NCBI GenBank assembly: GCA_028565635.1 | Contig: JAOXYB010029722.1 | Span: 1 to 14,959 of the forward strand | Direction: 5' to 3' | DNA length: 14,959 nt | Origin: Phoronis ovalis | Lineage: Eukaryota > Phoronida > Phoronidae | In this document: positions 1 through 6,782 of the stretch, in pieces | Layout: each line of letters opens with the position of its first letter | Position numbering within the stretch: position 1 is the first letter of the stretch | The notes under the pieces: model-generated | The model's input: only the letters and a program-made list of their open reading frames with translations | The model's database searches: none | Told to the model about the DNA's origin: nothing | Program-made: the position numbers and the translations under genes

Positions 1-502
1 TCCTCTCTTTTCCTACTAGTTTGTGAAAATCAAGAAAGGTATTTTTCAAGAATCACTGCGCAAAAAATTACAATCCCTCCCCTTTCGTGGTGCACAAAAA
101 TTCATGACCCCCCCTTTTGCCTTGCACAAAAATTCGTGACCCCCCCCTCTTTGCACCAACCCCCCCCCGCTGTGGTAATTTCTGACCAGTCCCTTATACC
201 TTTTATATTGTAAGTTGCTATTTGATTGGTTCCAATTGCAAGAATTTCGCGGAGACTTTGTATAGAAATAAAGGGATTATCGTTCTTCTGTTTTTCGAGA
301 TAATTAATAAATAAAAAATGACTATGGTTAAGCCCAGGCGTTAGGTGAAAAAATACGAAACACTAACGGATGGATTTATTCAGAGTGCGTCTTATTGTAC
401 GTTTGATTGATATTAATTGACATATAAAACAAAGCTCAGATTTAAGTGACACCAGAATAACAGCAATCCACAAACATAGAAACAATAATTTATTTATTGT
501 AG
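1..502. other. Upstream region, no gene seen
   Basis: Apart from the C-rich tandem repeat I see no supported exon here on either strand. The short ATG near 318 reaches a stop after eight codons. This is probably the intron between an unseen leader exon and receptor exon 1, or the promoter side of the gene. Confidence 0.5.
58..171. repeat. C-rich degenerate tandem repeat, unit about 32 bp
   Basis: Two near-identical units (91-122 and 123-154) begin TGCACAAAAATTC, then A or G, then TGAC and a run of C, with a pyrimidine tail. They are flanked by a decayed unit on the left (from about 58) and a truncated one on the right (GCACCAAC plus C-run, ending near 168). Homopolymer C runs of seven to nine are prone to length error in assemblies. 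Confidence 0.75.
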
Positions 503-510
503 ATGAAACA
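503..510 (+). other. Possible splice acceptor upstream of the receptor ATG
   Basis: A pyrimidine-rich tract ends in tattgtag at 502. The frame is open through it, so an exon starting at 503 would enter in phase 1 and add a split codon, Glu and Thr before Met511. I looked for a hydrophobic leader with a phase-1 donor between 1 and 490 and found none. Confidence 0.4.
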
Positions 511-726
511 ATGAATAACCATGTCGGACTCGGACCACCGGGAACCCCACCACCAGAGTACACCAAGACAAAAGAAGACAAAGACATTCTGAAGCAAATC
601 ATGGCGGAGAACGAGCTTTATAACGATTTGATGGATGGCTATAACTCTGACATTAGACCAGCCCCGAACGATTCAAGCCCTGTAAACGTTTACATGAAAA
701 TGGATGTGACGGATGTAATCGAAGTG
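511..726 (+). CDS. Receptor exon 1: N-terminal helix and first beta strand
   Basis: Encodes residues 1-72. A proline-rich start (GPPGTPPPEY) is followed by the N-terminal helix and the family motif NSDIRPAPN, then strand residues ending in DVIEV. The donor is GAAGTG|gtatgt, phase 0. The frame stays open upstream to about 421 without another Met. An acceptor-like tattgtag ends at 502, so the true exon may begin at 503, joined to a leader exon in phase 1. A phase-1 leader intron is common in nAChR genes. The ATG at 511 is therefore a minimal rather than a proven start. Confidence 0.85.
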
Positions 727-3700
727 GTATGTTGTGACGTATCACAGTTTGCTGTGTCGGGTCACAACCTTGACAACTGGGATCTTTTTAAGTCTGCACA
801 GTAGGTGAAACCTACTGAGATTATATCTAGTAATCCAGAGGTCAAAAGTTCAACAGCAGTACTCCTTGCCTTTGTTAAAAGGCTATCTGTTTATATATGA
901 TGCTTTTGTTTAATCTTTTATTATTAATGTTAGTTTGTTTTAGGATGCAGTTGGTGGTTTTCTGACAGCAGCAGTTTATATTTCTGCCGTAAGTCTTTTA
1001 AAGTTGATAAAGTTTTAAAAAATAATGAACATTTGTTGCTGTCAATGAATAATTTGATTGCTATTTAACATTTGCAATTCATACAGTGTTCTATGGTCCT
1101 GAGGAAACATATGTGAATGGTTGGTGAACTGATGTGAATATTGCTTTTACAAATAGAACCGAGAATTGCATCCAAACTGGTGATTAAAAAAAAAGAAGAG
1201 CTATCCGGTGCCATGCGGTTGGATAGAGACACTTAGCAGAGCCATCAAATCATGTATCCGAAAATGCACGGCTGCATGATTGACAGAACTTTTGGATTGG
1301 TAGTGAATCAGCTTATAAATGTTTTATATGTATGTTTTTGGGGACTTACAGACGGTGACGTTAAAATGATTTTGGTTCAACTCCAGGATACAACTGCACT
1401 TCTGTATATGTTTTAGGACTGGGACGATCCTCGTTTCATTTGGGATGAAAAATTCAGCAATTTGACAACGTTGGACAGCCTAATTATATCCCGTCATGTA
1501 TGGTTACCAAAACTAGGCGTTATTAATTCAAGATCTTACGAGTACGTATCACAACGATAGTTTTGTTATAGAAATTAATAATAAACAACTGTGGAAACGC
1601 GTTTTCATACTTTTCTGTGCTCAAGTTTAAGAAATATTCTACACATTTACAAGAATGTTATATACATATGCTCTAGATGACGGAAATGCATGCGAAACAT
1701 ATGAGGTGAAGTTGATCCACTTTACAGTCTTTACAAACCTTTCGTTAATTAGGTTGCACAGCAAGTGCAACCTATTGAGATTGTATCTTTTTTTTTCTTT
1801 CTTTTCTTGGAAACGCTTTGAGCTACAGGGACCAAACTTTAGGTGTGTACTTAGTAGGGAGAGGGACATACAAAAATTAGGTCAGGGGTCAATTTGAGGT
1901 CAGTAGGTCAAATTTCAAAAATGTCTTAAAACCTTCAAAAATAATGGTATATGGTCACCTAAAGGTAACAATAATGATTGTTGAGGTCTCTTGTGGGTCA
2001 AAAGGTCAGATTTTTTATTTTTAGCATGTTTTTGGCTACATTTAATAAGGAAGAGTGTCTAAATCAAAACAGAGTGGTGCTACAGTCCTGTAATTTGATA
2101 TATGACATCCCTGGGGTAAGTTAGCTGACTTTAAAGGGGTCAAAAGGTCAAAATCTTAAAATTGCATTTAACTTATGAAAATGATGGTTTTATGTCATTT
2201 ACAGGTAATCTAGGGGTCATATGGTCATTTTGAGGTCAAAAGGTAAAAAAAAATAATTTCCAGAAATTTGATGAAAAAGTCAAAAATGAAGTTAAAAGGC
2301 CATTTAGAGGTTATCTTAGCTGCTTTTGAGGTCCAAAAGGTTAAACAATCAAAATCTCAAAAATTACACGAAACTTTCGACAAGAAGTAAAGGTCATCTA
2401 GAGGTCTTTGGACATCCATGGGTCCAGGATAATCCTAATAGGTCTGGATATCCAACTGCAACTATTTATGTGTATGCAACCTGGCCTTTGCTAAAAGGCG
2501 TTTCTAGTTTACACTTAAATTCTCTAGTGTTGATGATAATATAACAAAGAGACCTTGTGTTAACTGCCTCTTTTATTGTTAATTTTAGGAAACAATTGAA
2601 TCTGTTTGAGTACCGAGTACGTATTAGGCGTAACGGCAGAGTTGAAATAGGCGTAGGCGGTACTCTTAGTGTTGCATGTTACTTCAATATGAGATATTTT
2701 CCATACGATGAGAATAACTGCACGATAAAACTGAGGTCAATGGAGTATCATTCTTCCGAGGTTTGTATAATGTCGAGTAAATTGTTTTCAAATAAAGCTT
2801 CAATTTTTAATAATGTCCATGCCATCTTGTAATTTTTTAAATATACCTTTATATAACATGATTCTATCATTTTTGAACATCTTGCGCAAATTTAGAATTT
2901 TGAGCTACTGACCTCAAGTACACTGAGTACATGCCTCAAGTTTGTCACCCGTAGCTCAAAGCGTTTCCGAGATATTAATGTTTGAAAATTGGAAGAAAAA
3001 AGAAAAAAGCTGTGCAACCTAATTGAGGTTTTTTCATCAAACCAGCTATATTTCAAAGACAATTACAACTATAGGGGCATGTTACTTGAGGTGTGCCATC
3101 CCGAGGCTGTGCCATCCCGAGGCTGTGTCATGATCATTGTTGATATTGAGGTTATGCGGTCATTTGGGGGTCAAAGGTAGAATCTCCAAAATTGCTCAGA
3201 ACATCACAAAATGATGGTATCACCGGACTAAGAGGTCATTTCGGTGGCCTTAGAGAACATTTAGGAATTTAAATGCGAAAATTTAATTTAGCATTAAACT
3301 TATGAATTTTTGGATAAAGGGAAATGTTTATATATTGTAGTTGAAACTAATACCAAAAGTTGCGTTCTTTAAACTACCTGATGAACAACCCTTTCATTCG
3401 CAATTCGAAATTAGGCGCAGTGCTATCAAAGCACGTACATCATATAATGATTGGCCCGATTCTAACTATGGATATCCGGAGATGTGGTATACTATGATTT
3501 TAAAAAGAAGACCAGGATATTATACATATATGTTCACTTTACCTGCATTTATTCTAATGTTCCTGGTGCCATTTGTGTTCCTTCAGACTCCAAATTCTGG
3601 TGAGAAAATCACATTAGGTAAGCAAACATGTAATAACTGAAGGCTAAGCTGGTATGTCATTACAATCTTAAATAAAAATTCTTGAAAATTTCGTATTCCA

Positions 3701-5590
3701 TTTTTATTCACATGTAATAAATGTTTCCGAAAAGTTTGATATTTAGACTATGTAACAGTAGTATGTTAAGACTTTGTTTGTGAAATGCATGAGACAACTA
3801 ACAGTTTTCATGAAGCCTAATACAACCGTAGGGTACATCCTACAGGGAATCGCAGTGAATCTAAATTGGTGCAAAATACGTTTCTAACGAGCAAATGATA
3901 CTCGCATGATTTTTATGGACCTTTTTTAAATCGCACCAGCAATTTCGGTTATATTATCAATTTATTTTTTGGTAAATGAAATTTGCATAGATGGTACATT
4001 TAATTGTCGAGTCCCGCGAACAGGCCGTCAGAAAAATGTGTAGGCTATTCACAGAATGAAAAATGTATCGCTATGGAATATTGCTGGAAATTGCATTTCG
4101 AGAACCGAAATCTATACCTGTGTAATCGTAGCTTTGTTCTCTTTCGCGTTCAACATTTATTGTGCCCGTTTGTTTTCTTTCAATCTTAATAATTGTAAAA
4201 TTGAGAATTTTAAAACTAATTTGTGTATTTATATGCACTTTTAGGTGGATTCATTATTTTATCCATTGTTCTAATGTGTATGATGTTAGATGAATTTCTT
4301 CCCAAATCCCATTACAATATACCAATTTTAGGTAAGACACTGTATTTCATCTCAACTCCCACTAGTTCGTGATCGACGCCTCCGCATCAGAAATTAATAT
4401 TTGACTATGTCAACTAGTCGTATTCTTTGCGAGGTCTTTTAATTAAGGAAAGAGAGAATTTTCGAGATTTATGTTGTGTCCTTTTTAAAAAATGTTATAT
4501 AACATTAATATACATGCAGTAAAGGTAGTCATATTAAATGAACTACAAAGGAAAGCTATATTACTATAGGAAAGTTTTGAAAATACAATTCTGGAAGATG
4601 TCATTATAAAATAAATAAATCTATTTTAGTGCAATATTACGCAACGACTATGGTGCTTGTAAGTATTTCCATAGCTCTGTCGTCTGTAGTTTCTAATCTT
4701 GGAAGACGAGGACAGCGAAACTCAAGAATCCCTCAGCTTACTAAAAAGGTTGGTCATTTGCGTTAACGTTATATTACATGTTGTTTAGCTGTCCTCGATA
4801 TCGAATTTGCCGACTAGAGGACACCTGGTGGCAAACTGCTCGCATTAAACAACATGGTGCCGTTTTGAGAACTTTTACAATGAGTGTTTTGATCTTTTTT
4901 GACTTGAAATTTATTGCAATTAAATAGCTACTCACTGGGATTGACACAGTGCACGTAGCACAGAAAAGGGTAAATGGCCCGATGAGTTGTGCGACTACCT
5001 AATATGAATCTAAACTTGTAGTTTTATGCATGGACGTCTGCGTCAGTTGTTAAGGGTTGAATGGGACTTAATATAAGAGATTCAGTTTTAAATGCAGGAC
5101 CCTTTTGGCGTTAATCGTAGTTAAAAAGTCGGAGTATGATATAAAAGTGACAGAAATTATGGCCTGTTACATAATAATTCGTCCTCATATTTGTTTTCTG
5201 CGGATACCAGGAACACTAAAATACTTTTAAGTAAATAAATTCAATCCATTATCTTTTTAGATACTCCTGTCTGGGCTTAATCGCATTTTATTAGTTGATG
5301 TTGACAGTATCGAGCCGTATTCCAAATTTGAAGAATCTGTATCCGCCCATAATATCTCTGAACGTGACGATACTCCGATAATGAATCAAGAAGTGAATCC
5401 GCATCTAAACAGTGAAAATGAAGAACAAATGATTCGATGTTTGCGTGCTTTATTACGTCGTAACGCAATCCTGGACGCTGATCGTGACTTGGCAAACGAG
5501 TGGATTTTGGTTGCCATTGTCATAGATCGTTTACTGTTCATTATTTTCATAGTGACCATCGTTATTTGCAATATTGCCATGCTGAGCTAA
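511..5590 (+). CDS. Divergent nicotinic-type Cys-loop ligand-gated ion channel subunit (spliced, 8 coding exons)
   Basis: Spliced exons 511-726, 944-988, 1417-1541, 2589-2760, 3341-3617, 4245-4331, 4630-4748 and 5261-5590 give 456 residues with no internal stop. The order is an extracellular ligand-binding domain (about 1-245), a Cys-loop C159-x13-C173 containing FPYD, M1 (about 246-267, with the conserved P254), M2 (about 275-297), M3 (about 310-331), a cytoplasmic loop of about 95 residues, and M4 (about 430-454). The motifs DIRPAPN, WLP and GEKITL are nAChR hallmarks. By family knowledge it is one subunit of a pentameric plasma-membrane channel. E274 (-1'), L284 (9') and E295 (20') suggest cation selectivity. 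The vicinal loop-C cysteines are absent, so it is not a canonical alpha subunit. The binding-site aromatics are mostly replaced, so the ligand is unknown. Sequons lie at N53 and N102. There is no signal peptide after this ATG; a leader exon is probably upstream of the window. Family is very secure, subtype is not. Confidence 0.93.
792..892 (+). mobile_element. Short internally deleted copy (copy A) of a hairpin-ended repeat, intron 1
   Basis: The left end (from 795, TGCACAGTAGGTGAAACCTA onward) aligns base for base with the left ends at 1754 and 14782. The right end carries the hairpin GCCTTT-GTTA-AAAGGC (868-883), matching the right end of the longer copy at 2484-2499. Only about 50 bases of body remain, including CAGAGGTCAAAAG. 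This is the layout of a non-autonomous derivative with both ends kept. Confidence 0.65.
944..988 (+). CDS. Receptor exon 2: 45-bp micro-exon, loop D strand
   Basis: A 45-bp phase 0-0 exon encodes residues 73-87 (DAVGGFLTAAVYISA). It is preceded by gttttag and followed by gtaagt. A 45-bp exon at this place is the classic third exon of vertebrate and many invertebrate nAChR genes. The loop D tryptophan (Torpedo alpha numbering W55) is replaced here by Tyr84. Confidence 0.92.
989..1416 (+). other. Receptor intron 2, nothing recognised
   Basis: A 428-bp phase-0 intron without recognisable repeats or extra exons. Confidence 0.7.
1417..1541 (+). CDS. Receptor exon 3: loop A region
   Basis: Encodes residues 88-128 and two bases of codon 129 (phase 2 end). 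The acceptor is tatgttttag and the donor is TTACGA|gtacgt. It contains DWDDPRFIWDEK, matching the family pattern of Trp-x-Asp then a second Trp, and the HVWLPKLGVIN segment matching WxPDxxLYN. In that segment Asp is Lys119 and the loop A Tyr is Ile123. A glycosylation sequon NLT lies at N102. The usual vertebrate exon here is about 110 bp and also ends in phase 2. Confidence 0.92.
1749..2505 (+). mobile_element. Long copy (copy B) of the hairpin-ended repeat, intron 3
   Basis: Starts with a perfect 9-bp inverted repeat around five bases (AGGTTGCAC at 1751-1759, GTGCAACCT at 1765-1773), then a T-rich tract. The body of about 700 bp is full of GGTCA-type motifs. It ends with the hairpin GCCTTT-GCTA-AAAGGC (2484-2499) and, four bases on, CTAG. 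I see no coding capacity. It fills most of intron 3. Its 3' structure, a hairpin followed shortly by CTAG, is reminiscent of Helitron ends, but the class is not proven. Confidence 0.65.
2589..2760 (+). CDS. Receptor exon 4: Cys-loop exon
   Basis: Completes codon 129 and encodes residues 130-186, ending in phase 0. The acceptor is tgttaattttag and the donor is TCCGAG|gtttgt. It holds the diagnostic disulfide loop: C159, thirteen residues including MRYFPYDEN, then C173. After the loop, the position of loop B tryptophan 149 is Met180 in RSMEYHSS. The donor gtttgt is weaker than the others, but the phase and homology on both sides fix it. Confidence 0.93.
2885..3036 (-). mobile_element. Inverted partial copy (copy D) of the same repeat, intron 4
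   Basis: Read on the minus strand it starts near 3022 with AGGTTGCACAGC and a T-rich tract. It then gives TTCCAATTTTCAAAC, GAAACGCTTTGAGCTA and GACAAACTTGAGG, matching the segment at about 14857-14914 and more loosely 1808-1842. The second hairpin arm is missing or replaced. Confidence 0.6.
3037..3295 (+). repeat. Repeat-body-like segment next to the inverted copy, intron 4
   Basis: Motifs such as AAATGATGGTAT, AGAGGTCATTT and GGGGGTCAAAGGT resemble the body of the long copy at 1749-2505 in plus orientation, while the neighbouring piece is in minus orientation. The two look like a head-to-head pair or nested insertions. It contains a perfect 16-bp tandem duplication, GTGCCATCCCGAGGCT, at 3093-3108 and 3109-3124. 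Confidence 0.45.
3341..3617 (+). CDS. Receptor exon 5: loop C, pre-M1 and M1
   Basis: Encodes residues 187-278 plus one base (phase 1 end). The acceptor is tatattgtag and the donor is ACATTAG|gtaagc. The loop C region SYNDWPDSNYGYPEMWY has no Cys-Cys pair (Pro225-Asp226 at that place) but keeps a Tyr equivalent to Y198 (Y231). KRRPGYYTYMF leads into M1, which contains the conserved Pro254. The exon closes with TPNSGEKITL, the M1-M2 linker that sets the -1' Glu. Confidence 0.93.
3618..4244 (+). other. Receptor intron 5, no embedded gene
   Basis: A 627-bp phase-1 intron. Short open frames inside it (for example around 4004-4244) have no recognisable family features. It carries no copy of the hairpin-ended repeat that I could see. 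Confidence 0.7.
4245..4331 (+). CDS. Receptor exon 6: pore helix M2
   Basis: Completes Gly279 and encodes residues 280-307 (phase 1 to phase 1). The acceptor is gcacttttag and the donor is ATTTTAG|gtaaga. Counting from Glu274 as -1', M2 has T277 at 2', F281 at 6', L284 at 9', D294 at 19', E295 at 20' and P298 at 23'. It continues into the M2-M3 linker ending NIPIL. The 9' leucine gate and the acidic rings are conserved. The 6' residue is normally small and polar and here is Phe. Confidence 0.92.
4630..4748 (+). CDS. Receptor exon 7: M3 and start of cytoplasmic loop
   Basis: Completes Val308 and encodes residues 309-347, ending in phase 0. The acceptor is ctattttag and the donor is ACTAAAAAG|gttggt. 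The QYYATTMVLVSISIALSSVV helix matches family M3 in position and character. It is followed by a basic cytoplasmic start (NLGRRGQRNSRIPQ). Confidence 0.9.
4749..5260 (+). other. Receptor intron 7, nothing recognised
   Basis: A 512-bp phase-0 intron between M3 and the cytoplasmic loop. I see no exon, RNA gene or repeat copy in it. Confidence 0.7.
5261..5590 (+). CDS. Receptor exon 8: cytoplasmic loop, M4 and stop
   Basis: Encodes residues 348-456 and the TAA. The acceptor is tatctttttag. An acidic loop of low complexity is followed by a basic amphipathic segment (RCLRALLRRN). Then comes the typical pre-M4 pattern NEWILVAIVIDRLLF, which corresponds to the family DWKxVAxVIDR signature, and a hydrophobic M4 ending four residues past its Cys. 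The extracellular tail is very short, as is usual. Confidence 0.93.
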   Translation: MLLSGLNRILLVDVDSIEPYSKFEESVSAHNISERDDTPIMNQEVNPHLNSENEEQMIRCLRALLRRNAILDADRDLANEWILVAIVIDRLLFIIFIVTIVICNIAMLS

Positions 5591-5692
5591 GCCTCTGTAA
5601 GCTGATATTTTTATACTAACAAGGCAATATTATTTCGCAATGTGCTACCAAGTGATGATAACGTTTTATGACGAATGCGAAGTGTCGAAAAT

Positions 5693-5698
5693 AATAAA
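5693..5698 (+). terminator. Candidate poly(A) signal of the receptor gene
   Basis: AATAAA lies about 100 bases after the receptor stop codon, the first such hexamer in the expected range. The exact cleavage site cannot be read from the sequence. Confidence 0.5.
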
Positions 5699-5699
5699 G

Positions 5700-6628
5700 A
5701 CGTACGTACCCAGTTTCTGCGGATATCTACGAATTTCACTGAGCCATTTTGATAATTTGTGTACATTTATATACTTACAGTTTCTGGGTTACAATTGTGT
5801 ACATATGACATACTTCTTCTTGTGAAGTGGGGGTTGAAGCAAATTTATCAAATATATAGTAGTTTTATGTAGGAAATGGAATTGAATTCGTGTATAGTAT
5901 ATTATCTACATCATGTCCATACACTGTATGTCTCGGTATGTTTTAGGAAATACAATCGTGTACAGGAAAATGTTGTATTCAAAAGCAAGTTGTGATGCTT
6001 CCTTATATTTTGAGTATCTTCAGTACTTTTGAAAAGTGCTACTGCACCTCAATCTATTACCAACTTCATTGAATTGCCAATCAATACACTGTAAGCTAAT
6101 CATATCACCGATTTTGTTAAAACAAAGACCGAAATATTTAATCCTATTCCTGTATTTGTTATTGTTATTTTATGGATTTTCTATTGCTTTCTTTGTTTGT
6201 GTTCACCTATCCAACGGCACATTTCAATATTTTATTTTCCACTTCAGTTAAACAATTGATTGGTTGATTGGCGGCGTGCACATCAAGGGCCATTCATATT
6301 TAATTAGACATATGCCGGGTTTGGGCTTCAGACATCTGTCGGCCCAGGAATAACATTCTGTTGATTACCTCGGAAACATGTAGTGAAATGAAATTATCCG
6401 TACGATTATAAATTGTTGCTAAAGTCCAATATAAACTTGCATCATTTGAAACACTCTCAAATTTTCAGATAGCAACCATTACTATTATTTATAATGTTTT
6501 ACAGAAAGAGCAACTATGTTTCGTGTACGTGATGACCGCTTCAAACGAGTTGTATTATTATCACTATTCAAAGACGTGGGGATGGTTACTGTTTTCGTTG
6601 TCAAACAAAAACAAAACCCTTATAAACC
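5700..6628. other. Receptor 3' flank, no gene seen
   Basis: AT-rich sequence after the poly(A) signal. Open frames such as 6036-6251 are hydrophobic by base composition and have no start context, splice sites or family motifs. I see nothing functional. Confidence 0.6.
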
Positions 6629-6782
6629 TTACAGTAGGTTTCCGAGTTATGCTCTTCCGTATAATTATACAAAATACTGGTTTGTGATGCAGTAAAATGA
6701 CGTCAGAAAAATCTGAGTAACTGTCACAAACCAGTATATTTAGTACTTTATCGGGAAAGCATAACTCGGAAATCTAGTGTAA
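6629..6782. mobile_element. Foldback (MITE-like) element with 59-bp inverted arms
   Basis: Left arm 6629-6687 and right arm 6724-6782 pair at 47 of 59 positions around a 36-base loop. The inner nine bases (GGTTTGTGA) and a 15-bp block (TTTCCGAGTTATGCT) are perfect. Termini are TTACA...TGTAA. No clear target-site duplication is visible. Divergence sits mostly in the middle of the arms, as expected for an old terminal-inverted-repeat element. Confidence 0.65.

Noticed and set aside
1639-1897. Open frames on both strands of intron 3.
   Set aside because: They overlap the left end of the repeat and its T-rich tract; no protein features.
3989-4244. Open frames in receptor intron 5.
   Set aside because: They sit between two well-fixed exons, have no family features, and would break the receptor frame if included.
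6036-6251. Hydrophobic open frame that could look like a membrane protein.
   Set aside because: Its Leu/Phe content follows from T-rich DNA; there is no supporting start, splice site or homology.
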